21,758 nucleotides of DNA from Collodictyon triciliatum (Eukaryota; CRuMs): contig JBHJMP010001177.1 of assembly GCA_043381765.1 (NCBI GenBank), forward strand, positions 1 to 21,758, read 5' to 3'. Made by a program: the position numbers and the translations under genes. Positions 1-13,837 of this stretch are shown one piece after another. The notes under the pieces were generated by a model. That model was given only the letters and a program-made list of their open reading frames with translations. It made no database searches and had not been told where the DNA came from. Every line of letters starts with the position of its first letter. Position 1 is the first letter of the stretch.

Positions 1-66
1 TTTATACCCTTTTTTTTTTTTCTACTTTTCGGCTTCTCTTTCTCTTTCTTTTTTTTTTTTTTTTTT
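1..66. repeat. Poly-T / pyrimidine-rich tract
   Basis: Almost uninterrupted pyrimidines (T runs with CTTT interruptions) occupy the left edge, about 100 bases before the proposed start of the sulfotransferase gene. It may be part of a promoter or just a decayed CTTT microsatellite. No gene is visible in it. Confidence 0.7.
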
Positions 67-163
67 AACTCTCGTGTATACACCAAACACCGCCATTCCA
101 GCGTCCTCATTCCCATCCACAGACAAGGCCGAACCGCCACAAAAGAAAAACCTTTTTGTAGAA

Positions 164-1839
164 ATGCTGGCCGACTTACGACGGGCTCTGTCTCTTCGGG
201 TTTGTCCGTTTCCCTCTGCCAAAACATGCTTTCCTGCTTCTTTTCCGCTCCAACCCCTTTCAAACCTTCACACAAATCGGCTGACACGTACACGTAGGGA
301 AACCATACAGCACACTTTGGGTATCTCCTCTTCGGCCTTGTCTTTGTTCTGTATCTAATCCAATTCCGCCTGATACAACAAGGCAGCTACCAAGTGCAAT
401 CGATAAGAACACAGGAATGTTTGGAGAAGCTCAACAAGGAAGCTCCTCGCCTACCAGCGCAGCAGACTTCAAAATCTCATGAGCCTTTTGTCCCTCCATC
501 CGAGCGAGAGCCATCGGACGTACTGCAGCAGAGTCTGCTGCCCGGCTGGGCCTTACCAGACCTGCCAGCGAACTTCACCTGGTCTATATCGACAGTTGCT
601 GACTCGCACATGCTGGATGAACCGTGGGACATATCTGCTTTTTCAGAAGGGATGAAAGACTACGACGACGGTGTTGCACAAGACAAACCATCTGTTGCCA
701 ACCCTGCCGGGCATCAGAGGAAGTCCAAAGACGCAAAGAGCAAGGTTGTTCGAGAAAGAGAGAACGCAGCTATCGAGCAAAGGGACTCCCGCCTAATTCA
801 GGGCGAAACCCCATTGATTTTCATCCACATCCCAAAGACCGCCGGAACCACAGTGTCCAAGTACTTGGAGGATAACTGGGAAAGGCACAAAGGGTGCAGA
901 GGTATTCTGCATCGCCACCGTAATCTCGCCGGCTCTGTTGTCGAGTCCATGCGGGACGAGTCTGCTGGGAAGTGTCTTTTTACAATCGTGTGGCATCGCT
1001 CGGTTCCGGTTACTCGACTGCGCCATTGGGTCCTTAAGGAAGGAATCGACTTTCTCTATGAGCACGGTCATCACCCTATTGGTCTGTGTATGTATTTTGC
1101 TCGGGGATGCCATTACACTACAGTCTTGCGAGAACCTATCGAGCGTTCGGTCTCGCATTATTACTATCTCCGCACCCTTCCCGAAAACTTTGCGCCTTTT
1201 GTGCTGCAACTCAACAAGGAACTCGACACCATGGACAAGTTTCTCGATGCTGTGGAGACGAACAAGTTTTTCCACTACGGTCTCTTCAACATGCACACGC
1301 TGATGCTTTCTGGGGACAACGCTTGGAACTTTGCGGCGGATTATAATCTGTGTAACATGCATCTGCACGGATGTGATGTCCATCCAGAGGCCCTTTCATG
1401 GGCGCACGTTCAGTTTGCCAAGAGAAACCTCTTGACTCAGTTTCCTATCATCGGCCTGACCGACCGCCTTTTGGAATACGGGGTTCTTATGAAGCTGCGC
1501 TACGGCTATCCTTACACAGGGTACTTGTGTGGAAAGGAGAATGCAAACACGCAGCAACATCGTAATGACACTCTCACAGAAAGCCAGTTGGTTCGCATCC
1601 GCAAGATTAACAAGTATGATATTGCTCTGTACGACTTTGCGGTTCGCCTGCATGAGGCACAGATAAGAGATGCAGGAGACAGGTTTGTTGAGGAGATGAA
1701 GGTAGCGGAGAAATATTGCCAGGATGTTCGTGAGAAAAAGATTCATCTGGGCGGTGACTCAAAAAATAACCCCAAAAAGAAAAATGGAAAAGCCAAAGGA
1801 AAGAAATCAAAACCTGTTATTCAGCAACGGAAAAAGTAG
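164..1839 (+). CDS. Golgi-type (type II membrane) carbohydrate sulfotransferase, two exons
   Basis: Proposed exons are 164-199 and 298-1839 (525 residues). The long ORF has no ATG of its own before residue 45, and its frame runs upstream to a stop at 295-297. That stop sits inside a good intron: a GTTTGT donor at 200, a pyrimidine-rich body, a CTGAC branch-like site and a TAG acceptor at 295-297. Joining in phase 0 to the ATG at 164 gives a short basic tail, then a hydrophobic anchor (residues about 18-32, FGYLLFGLVFVLYLI) and a Ser/Lys-rich stem. The catalytic domain has the 5'-phosphosulfate loop IHIPKTAGTT (residues about 188-197) and the 3'-phosphate motif REPIERSVSHYYYLR (about 290-304), as in Sulfotransfer_2 enzymes related to heparan sulfate 2-O-sulfotransferase. 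These move sulfate from PAPS to a glycan in the Golgi lumen. The C-terminus is strongly lysine-rich. Acceptor sugar unknown. The family call is strong; the first exon is inference. Confidence 0.85.
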
Positions 1840-2113
1840 CCTCACTTCCCTCTAATCATAACATGCCAAACCATCTCCAAACAAAAAAACAAAAAACAAA
1901 AAAGGATCATAAAAATCATAAATGCATATGAATCGGTACAATGAATATCAATCCGAGATAATTCCTCGAGACTATGCATAGTAATAATGACTGAGGTTTA
2001 CGTATTGAAATGCATTCATGAGGTTTTCATTTCAAATAAGTATGAAGGGATAGTATTGGGTTTGCTAAACGAGTAGATGAGAAAATGAATCGAACAAAAT
2101 AAATCAGTAGAGA
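1840..2113. other. Convergent intergenic spacer
   Basis: AT-rich spacer between the ends of the sulfotransferase (plus) and the MKKS-like gene (minus). It holds an A-rich stretch near 1880-1900 and must contain both 3' ends. No ORF with family features and no RNA gene were seen. Confidence 0.6.
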
Positions 2114-5712
<3,599 letters not shown>

Positions 5713-6201
5713 ATCGTTTTGCGCTATGACCGAATCGGAACGATCTTGTTGGCTTTTCCTGCGATCTTCCTTTTTTTTTTTTCTTTTTTTTTAATTATAT
5801 TATCAACTTGATGTTTTGTTGAGGATACTCGATCCAAACCACGACTCATCCACGAGTAGCTACGCTGGACTTTGTCACACAAACTATTCGCTTGCTTGCT
5901 TATTGGCTTGTGATTGTCTAGGAGACAAAAACAAATACAAACAAAAAAACAAAAAACAAAAAAAAAACAACAAAAGCAACGCCTGGGGTAGTATCAAGTT
6001 ACTAGCCTGAGAGGCAAAAAGAAGAATCTGAGAAAGAACACAGACGAAGGAGATGAAGTCGGGGCGAGGCAGAGAGAAGACAGAACGGAATAGTGTGGTG
6101 GCTTTGTCGTAAAAGAAAAAGAGGGGATATTGACTCTGCTTTCTTTCTTTCTTTCTTGTCATCATTACTTATTCTTCATCTCCTTCGTTTTCGGTACGTC
6201 T
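5713..6201. other. Spacer between MKKS-like start and eIF3L stop
   Basis: About 490 bases that must hold the MKKS-like promoter and the eIF3L 3' end, as both genes read leftward. Contains T-rich (5770-5795) and A/C-rich (5935-5970) stretches and a short CTTT run near 6140. No supported ORF or RNA gene. Confidence 0.6.
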
Positions 6202-6667
6202 TTATTTGTCGGCATCAAACTCGGCGAGAATCTCTTCGAACTTTGTGATGTGGCGCAGGAAATAGTCTGCCTGCCGCTTGGTTGTTCTTGTGTCTCCGAT
6301 GTGGATCATATCATTCTATGATGAATATTGATGAGTACGAAAAGCTACTTTGACGCTTCTCTGCATCATCGCTTCCTGATGCCGGACTCTTACCCCGTCG
6401 ATGTAGAAATCAACGTCAGAGGCCGCCGTCCACTTCGAGCCTCCCTCTGCGGTTTGGCTGAGTGTCCTTGATTTGTGTTTGTAACAGAGAAGCAGAGTCC
6501 TGTAAATAAACAACAACGTTTAGTGGTGTTCATATTAGACACTGCGCGTCGGGTGGGTAAGATAGATTCGTAGATTCTGAAGAGATCTGCGAACCAAAAA
6601 TATGGAGGAATGGGAGTATTCAGTTACATGAGTAAATAGGTGGATGGATACATAGATAGATGGATAC

Positions 6668-6764
<97 letters not shown>

Positions 6765-9700
6765 ACGAAAGCCCAAAAAAATGGTGCATTTGGAATAGCA
6801 AAAGGCCCCAATATCATTCGTAAGAAAAGTTTAATATATCAACGGGCAACACAACAAGGACAAGAAGAGGAAAAGATACTGAAAATGCAAATAGATGTAT
6901 GTGTCTCCTATAACAGGGTAAATATGCATTAAAAAAAAAATCAAATCACTGACCGCAGCTTCTCTGGTTCGGTCTCCATGAATCCAGCAAGTTTCTCAAG
7001 CCCGATAGATGTGTACAACTTCAGGTAGCTGTTATTGAGATATCATTCATGGGATAAGTGGATTATGTCTCCAATCAAAAGTATTGATATAGCAATTCTC
7101 ACTACTTTCAATACAAATAAGAGAGAGGAATGAGAGAAAAGAATGGAAATGATAGCATAGCATTAGCAAAACTATGATTCACCCCCTTTATTTGGGGAGG
7201 AATGAAGAATGAAGAAAAATACGAAAGGGAAAGAGAGGAAAACCTGCGGATGGCATAAAGGGAGCTCTGTTGCTTGACTTCAGCGAGGAAAATATTAAGC
7301 TGAAGAAGAAGAGACTCTTGCCCAGCTGATGTCGGCTCTTCTTCCTCATAAGTTGGGATACACGGGGAAATGAATTTCGGGCAGGCGAAGATGAAAAGCT
7401 CAGAGTACACTTTTTCCTCTCTACAGGTGGCCGAGTTTTCACAGTAATCATTTAAAACAGTGCACCCAACCCCGTAGAAAAAGAATTACAATACTTTTAA
7501 GATTTCAAGTATGATAGAAACAATAATATTGAGATTATCAAAACTTTTTTTCAGAGTCACCTGTGGGCAAAAATAGACCAATAGAAATTATATCCCTCTT
7601 TTTTTTCATTTTTTGAGAACAATAATGGTTTTCTTATAAAAAAATGACGCCGTAACAATACCCTTTCTGAAGACGGACGAGCTTATCAGCAAGTCGCTCA
7701 CGAAGTCCCAGCATCACTGTCTCGTCGACACGCTGGGGCCACAGAGAAATGGCCATGCCAAGAAGGGCGTACATTTGGTCGTTCTTTTTGAGGATTTGGT
7801 CGAACTGATAGGACCGTGGGTGGTGTGCTTTGGTGCGTGCGATGTAGAGAAGAATATTGTTGAAGCATTTCACGGCTTCGACGTATTTGCGGAGCATAAG
7901 ATTAGCAAACCCGTAGTAGTAATATGTGGTGATGTGGCATGCAGTAACACGCGAAAAGAGTCCCTAAATTCAAGGCAGACATTGTAAGGCTCTCAAACTG
8001 CCTATTTGATTACATTTTGAACAGTCGCATTCATGATGAGCGGTCTTTAGATCAAATAAAGGGAAGAAAATGCTCATGGTGATCGATATTTAAGTGAGGA
8101 GAGACATAGAGAATTAAATATGAAAAAAAATGGGTGCGATTAAAAGTGGATGGCATTTTCTTTGAAATATGCGCTTTAATATTCCAGATATATGTGTGGT
8201 TTCTGATCTCAATCAACCTTCTTGTTCAGATCAATGGATTCCATGGTTTTCAATGCCAGATGATAATCTCCAAATAATGTGTGAACACGAACCTGGTAGT
8301 GGCGTTCAAAGCGAACAAGTGTAAGGAGCATAAATTACCATCTCATGATTAAAAAAAATAATCATTTATCCTGGGAAAGCAATGATGATTGCTATAACTT
8401 GAATGACTCTTACCAAACCAATTATGCTAAAGTAGCTGAGCAACTTTGTGACCGAGTTCTTTCCTAATGCCTCTTGACTAAGAGATTGTTAAAGGATTCG
8501 TAGTTGATTAGCGGTAAATGAGTGGTAGCTGTGTAAATAAATGGATAATTGCTCTAGAATTAGACGCGATATAACTAGATATCATATGAATAGGGTGGCG
8601 TACGCTGACGAAGGTGCCTGTTTTTGTTTTTCTGCCTCCTCAGATGAAGTGCCCTTTTTCATGAGAGACTCCAAGTAGAAAATAACCGTGGCGGGATTCC
8701 AAACAGCCTCAGCTCTTCGCAACTTTTCGATCTCCTCGGGGAGTTTGCCTTTGAGGTTGGAACGATACTGACAGAAGGTCTGGAACTGGTAGATGAATTC
8801 GTCAATCATGTCCCAGATCCATTGCCCTGGTAGGGTGATTTGGTCATCGCCCTCCATGTCTAAGAAAAGAAGAAAACTTTAAGATCTGTTGGTTCCGTAA
8901 ATTTTGATAGTGTGAAAAAGATAACGCGGAAGCAATGTTTCTGTTCCTGATGTCAAGGTAATATATACAGAGGTAGCACAGTCTATTAATTTTATATCGC
9001 AAAGAACGACCTTTTATAGTCAGTCTCTTCAAATATTTGGAATTTACTCAGAAAGGAAGAAATAATGTGATATGAAACCTAGGAAGTAATTGAAGAGCTC
9101 GAGATAATTTTCCCATGACGCTTCACGCTGCTCGAAGGTGGGCTTCATCTTGGCATATATGTGGCGATAGAATAGCTCCTTGTACAAAGTGATGAAAACG
9201 GCATCTAGATAATGTGAGTTGATTGGTTCATGGTAAGAAATTAACTTTGAAAGAAATTGATATTCTACAGATGAAAACTGACAAATAATAGCAAAAGCGA
9301 CCGATGAAATGACATGGTTTGTTTATCGCGAGCGAAGGGAGATAAGAACGATGATATACCAGCAGCATTTTTCATATGATTAAGCGAAAAAAATATGTTC
9401 GTGTATTTTATTTGTGGAGGACAAACCTTCATCGACAGCGCTGGATATGAGTTCAGCGGCAGGCCACGACGAGGACATGAAGTTTCTATTTTTACAATAA
9501 TTTTATGAGCCGACTGTATTGCCTGTAAGACACAAGATATTATCTTACATAAGCGCATAAAGGGAGATAAAAAAAAACGATATATATAGTCAGAATAATC
9601 ATGAAAAAAAAGGTAAAATAGATCCTTTGATGAAAGAAAACAAATAAATTAGCTATGAAAACAATTTTTGTCAAATCAAGCGTCCTTCGTCAAATTAAAA

Positions 9701-10070
9701 CATGCAATAATAGGTATAGAAAGGATGCATTCAAGTGAAGCAACAAATACCTTTCCGTGATACTCGAGAAGTCGGCCTCATAGAAAGAGTTTACTTCAGC
9801 AGCACTCTTTCCATAGAGAGCCTGTTTGAAATAGTAGCAGAAGGAGCGGACCTCCTCCAAAGCCTCTGCACTGGCTTCACCGTTCGCGCCGCCAAAGGAG
9901 AGTCCGGCAGAGTCGGTCGCATTCGGCTTTGCAGGATTTCTCCCGGGGTGGCCGAAGGGGCGCTGGCCTTTGCGGAAGTTCTTGTTGAGGTGGCGCTGGA
10001 ATTGTCGCTGCGCATCGCCGCTTTGCTCGCTGCTTCCACGGCTTTTGCGGTCTGCAAAGTCACTGTTCAT
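6202..10070 (-). CDS. EIF3L: Eukaryotic translation initiation factor 3 subunit L, eleven exons
   Basis: Exons (minus strand): 10070-9751, 9485-9427, 9204-9079, 8859-8604, 8477-8414, 8292-8218, 7963-7662, 7420-7244, 7028-6954, 6499-6394, 6315-6202. All phases agree and the product is 557 residues (human 564). eIF3L is a PCI-domain subunit of the eIF3 complex that loads the 43S preinitiation complex in the cytosol. Match, from memory: LYKELFYRHIYAKM in exon 3; QWIWDMIDEFIYQFQTF in exon 4 (human QWLWDIIDEFIYQFQSF); FNNILLYIARTK and RLQKG in exon 7; ACPKFISP in exon 8; the PCI end with ASDVDFYID in exon 10 and KFEEIL in exon 11. The N-terminal 60 residues are Gly/Arg/Asn-rich and not conserved. 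The ATG at 10070 is the first in frame; an acceptor-like CAG 16 bases upstream may mean a leader intron. The stop codon overlaps AATAAA. Intron 9 carries the GATA array. Confidence 0.96.
6648..6764. repeat. (GATA)n microsatellite, about 24 perfect units
   Basis: GATA/TAGA array, perfect from about 6669 to 6764, with variant units (GGATACATA) at the left edge. It lies inside eIF3L intron 9 (6500-6953), the longest intron of that gene. Confidence 0.95.
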
Positions 10071-11106
10071 CTGCTCGGGTAGCTTTCTGTGCAAGATACA
10101 AGTAAGACATTCTGATATTCGTAGTCGTAAAACTGTGTGTATCTGTGAATATTAAAGCCGAATAAAGGAAGAAACCATGTCTGCAGGAACAGAAAGAAAA
10201 GAGATGAGTACAAGACCAGCATGCACACATTCATAAGGAAGGAGAAGGACAAGAAAAAGGATCGAGGATCAAGTCAGAGTATATTTCACTACTCCATTCT
10301 ACTAAAAGGATGGGAGTATTGCTATGAAGTTTAGCAGATGTGTTGAACACACGTCTCATAAAGTAAAGTGCTGGGAATTGCATAACAATACGACAGTTAA
10401 GTCAATAATCTTGGTAGCTGATCAGTAGCTTTAGAGACAAGTGTACGAGTGCGAATAGAGCCTGTGCAAATTAAAAGTCGGAAGAACCGAATATTTCAGA
10501 AATCGCAGAACCAGCAAGCTATTCTTGAGGTAAAGTGCAGCTAGAGGTTCTCCAGGATAGAAAGAAAAAAAAGGGGGGAGAGCGCAGAGAGAAAAGTGCA
10601 TAAATCGAAGTAGTTCCGCAACTAAACAAGCTCTATGCCATGGCTAACTTCACAAATGGGGTGTTCGCTGTGATGGCATTAAAAAAGAGAGTTGAGAGTT
10701 GGGGTGCGCTTCCTTGCCGGCTTCCAGTAAATCGAGCGCTCACACAATCCCCTGCCAAATCTGAGCCAAGCCTTCTGATTTAACTACAGAGACGCCTAGG
10801 ATCGAGATTCACGATGGGTAAACAAATCTGGAACAAAGACCACACCCGCTACACAACACTATTGCTAGCTAGTCATGGCTAACATCTAGCTCACGTCCAT
10901 ACCGCAAATATTTCTCCACAAGTAATACACCATGCATAACAGTGCTGAAAACACGCACCAGGTACATAATAGTGCACACTCATATGAAATAAAAGACATA
11001 TTTCTATAATATCCAGATTTGGTATTGTATTTCTTTGTTTACTGACCCAACTCAATAGCATTTTCTTTTAACTCCCTCATGGCCTTCCTAGTATGTTAAA
11101 CTCAGT
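10071..11106. other. Spacer between eIF3L start and RPSA stop
   Basis: About 1 kb holding the eIF3L promoter or leader and the RPSA 3' end. A purine tract sits at about 10558-10600. Short pyrimidine-plus-CAG sites near 10180 and 10087 (minus sense) could be leader splice acceptors. I found no convincing ORF, tRNA or other RNA gene. Confidence 0.55.
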
Positions 11107-12284
11107 TTATTGAGCAGCGACGCTGGCACCCCAGCTGGCATCGGACCAGCCAGCACCTCCGGCGACAGTGACGTCGGAGCTCCATGTGTTCACGGGTTGC
11201 TCACCCTCAGCGCCGGTGTCAACCTCGGCGGCGTCGCTGGAATTGAATCGGTTGAGTAAGAAAGCAGTTGGGTGCGTTTGGCGTATGGTATACGCCCATA
11301 GAAAAAAGGATAAAGGTAAGGAGTTCCGTGTTCGGTGATATGAGAGCTGTGACATACGCGAGGTCGGCGGCGGCGTTGGCAGCAGCAGCCTCGGTCTCCT
11401 CCTTGATGGCCTCTTCAGGGTCGCGGTAGATGAACATGTCGACCATGACGCTCCACTCGACGTTGCGGGGGACAACACCGCGGAGGCGAAGAACTTCGCG
11501 GGTCAGGAGCCAGTACATCAGGGCAACAGAGTTCTTTCCCTTGTTGTTGACCGGGATGGCAACATCGACGAAGCGGAGGGGCGAGTCGCTGTCGCACAGG
11601 GCGATGACGGGCATGTTGACGTAGGAGGCTTCGGTGACGGCCTATGCACACTCTGTGAGCAAGTTGACGTGAATACACTCAAGCTGTGTCGAGTAGACCT
11701 GGTGGTCAGTGCGGGGGTCTGTGACGAGCAGGAGGCGGGGCTCGGTGAAGCGGGTCTGGCTCTGATTGGTGAACTGACCGGGGGTGAAGCGGCCAGCGAG
11801 GGCTTGGGCACCAGTGTACTGAACAGGGTTCGGAGGCGGACTTAGCATAAGCACAAAGTGGTAGGTTTGGTCGGCGAACAACAGTTGCAACAGAGCAAGA
11901 GAGAAGCAATACCTGGGCGAATTTGAGGGCAGCGCGCTGACCGTAGGGACGGGCAGAGACGACGCAGACATCAGCGGGGTTCTCGACGGAGGCGATGATG
12001 CGGGCAGCAAACATAAGCTTCTCCCAGGTCTTTCCAAGATTGAGGATGTGGACACCTTGAGTGGTCGTTATATTAGGTGGGGGCGGGGGGATTTACTTGA
12101 CAGAATGTGTAAGAAGGCCAAGGAATCAAGAGCCTTGAGCAATACCATCTTTGCGGCGCTTGTAGACATATCCGTTCATCTGAAAGTCGATGTTCTTTGT
12201 TCCGATGTGGGCTTCGCAAGCAAGGAGGAGCTTGAGATCCTGCTCGCGGGAGGCGAGTTGGGCTTCAACGAGGTACTGGGACAT
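11107..12284 (-). CDS. RPSA: 40S ribosomal protein SA (uS2, p40/laminin receptor family), five exons
   Basis: Exons (minus strand): 12284-12146, 12055-11913, 11818-11699, 11641-11358, 11236-11107; all phases agree, 271 residues (human 295). Introns are 90, 94, 57 and 121 nt. uS2 binds the head-body junction of the small subunit and is needed for 40S maturation. Conserved blocks: [15 protein letters not shown] (exon 1), [10 protein letters not shown] and [19 protein letters not shown] (exon 2), [11 protein letters not shown] and [15 protein letters not shown] (exon 3), [20 protein letters not shown] and [11 protein letters not shown] (exon 4). The tail ends in three spaced Trp residues (TWSSD, GWSD, SWGA), a loose counterpart of the animal W-S repeats. 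Exons are clearly GC-richer than introns, as expected of a highly expressed gene. The stop codon overlaps AATAAA, and an acceptor-like TTTAG lies 3 bases before the ATG. Confidence 0.97.
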
Positions 12285-13837
12285 ATTCTAAAGAGATGGG
12301 CCGTGATCAGTACTACTACGATTTCCAAGGTGAAAGGTGTGGTGGCCGTGTTATCGGTTTGTTCTTAATGAGTGTGCTCCTTTTTTTTAATTTGGCGCAC
12401 TGATCTGATCAAATTTCCAATAAAATTTCTTCTGCCCCTGAATTTCGATTCTTGGCCTCTAAGTTATATGACCATCTGGTATCGATAGCATGATAGTGCA
12501 TGGATTACTCATGTTGCTAATAGTCCCTCAATCTAGTTTAGTTCCTTCCCAATTCTATTGGACGAATATGGTCTTTGGGTTCCATTGCCCTGTATGTAGA
12601 CTTCCTCACTATGGGTAAACTTCGCCACTAGAGGGGTGCAAAGGCTCCTAGCAGGTTTCCGAGAGGTGGCCCGAGATAGTAACTGGAGGGATATGGGGAC
12701 AGACTTACCTACTGTGGTTTTGTGAGGACTGCGGTTGGCCCGGCAATCTACAGCGGCAAGGTTTCTCGAGAGAGTGAGAGGAGACAAGAGAAATCGTGGT
12801 TTCCGAGGAGCAAGCACGAAGTCAAGAATGAACGAATTGTTCTTGTTAAGGATAAATTCTATGAATATTAAGTAAATTTTGTCTTGTTTGGAGATATGGT
12901 ATATTTATTCCCACGAAATATCTAGGACTGGCGTCCTGTTTTATTTATTAAATATGGAATTTATAGACAGTACAAGTGTAATAGCTTGATTGAATCACAA
13001 TATCAATACTCATTATAATGAAAATCGATTATTACAATGTAAGTAATGTAAAATTTATTTGTGATTTTTGTCTATGGCGTGAACACCCTACATATGACTT
13101 AAACAGAACGAAACCGAGTGCATCTACGCTGCGTAATACTGAGCAATACAGCACCGAGAGTTGATAACTGAAGTGCTCTTGTATTATTCTCCACTCTCAC
13201 AAAAAACAGGGAGATGTGGGTGAAAATCAAACGATATCCCCATGCCCATGCAACCCCAGCTGCCCACGCAGGCAATAATTCATAATCACGTCACCCTCTT
13301 GACGAATCTGCCATCACCATCTTCATCTTGTAGCGCAGCCTCCATGACACATCGAACTTATTTTGCTGTTTCTATATCCTCTATTAGGACTACGAATTCC
13401 ATCTGGATAACCCCAGTCTTTTGAATCTAACCGCAACGCGACACAGCGCAGAGCTTTTGTCTGGTATCTCGGCAACCTGATTCACCCTTCAATCGCACAA
13501 TTTTTTATTTCCGGAAGCGGCCAACCGTTTCGAGCACCCAAGCAGAAACTGCATCCACTATACAATTATGGAATTTATATATATTTTGAATTTACGCCTC
13601 TATGATGCTCTTATAAGAATATGTTGAATACATTTTGCGTATAAAATACCTAAGAATAATAATTATAGAAAAGAGTCACCCACGTTCTGCATGCCGAAGT
13701 CGCCACACGCACAAAGCTACGATGGGAATATGACTCAATTGCGGGAAACCAGAGAAAAACTGACCAAAACGTAAGCAGCGCTCTGACACCCAAAGCAAAA
13801 GACCATCGGGGCCAAACACGCGGAGCCGCTTCCCCAC
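12285..13837. other. Divergent intergenic region between RPSA and the 919-residue gene
   Basis: About 1.55 kb that must contain both promoters. AT-rich stretches at 12840-13070 and 13560-13670 include TATAAAA-like motifs (for example near 13640, about 190 bases before the plus-strand ATG). Short ORFs here lack conserved features and start without ATG or show no coding pattern. No RNA gene recognised. Confidence 0.55.

Noticed and set aside
793-1383. A 196-codon open frame antisense to the sulfotransferase
   Set aside because: It is the complement of a conserved catalytic domain, lacks an ATG at its apparent start region and shows no family features.
12533-12817. A 94-codon minus-strand ORF upstream of RPSA
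   Set aside because: It begins at a non-ATG codon and shows no recognisable domain or exon partner. More likely promoter or leader sequence.
13242-13424. A 60-codon plus-strand ORF starting with ATG
   Set aside because: Short, Ser/Thr/Pro-rich, no homology that I recognise and no splice partner in frame.
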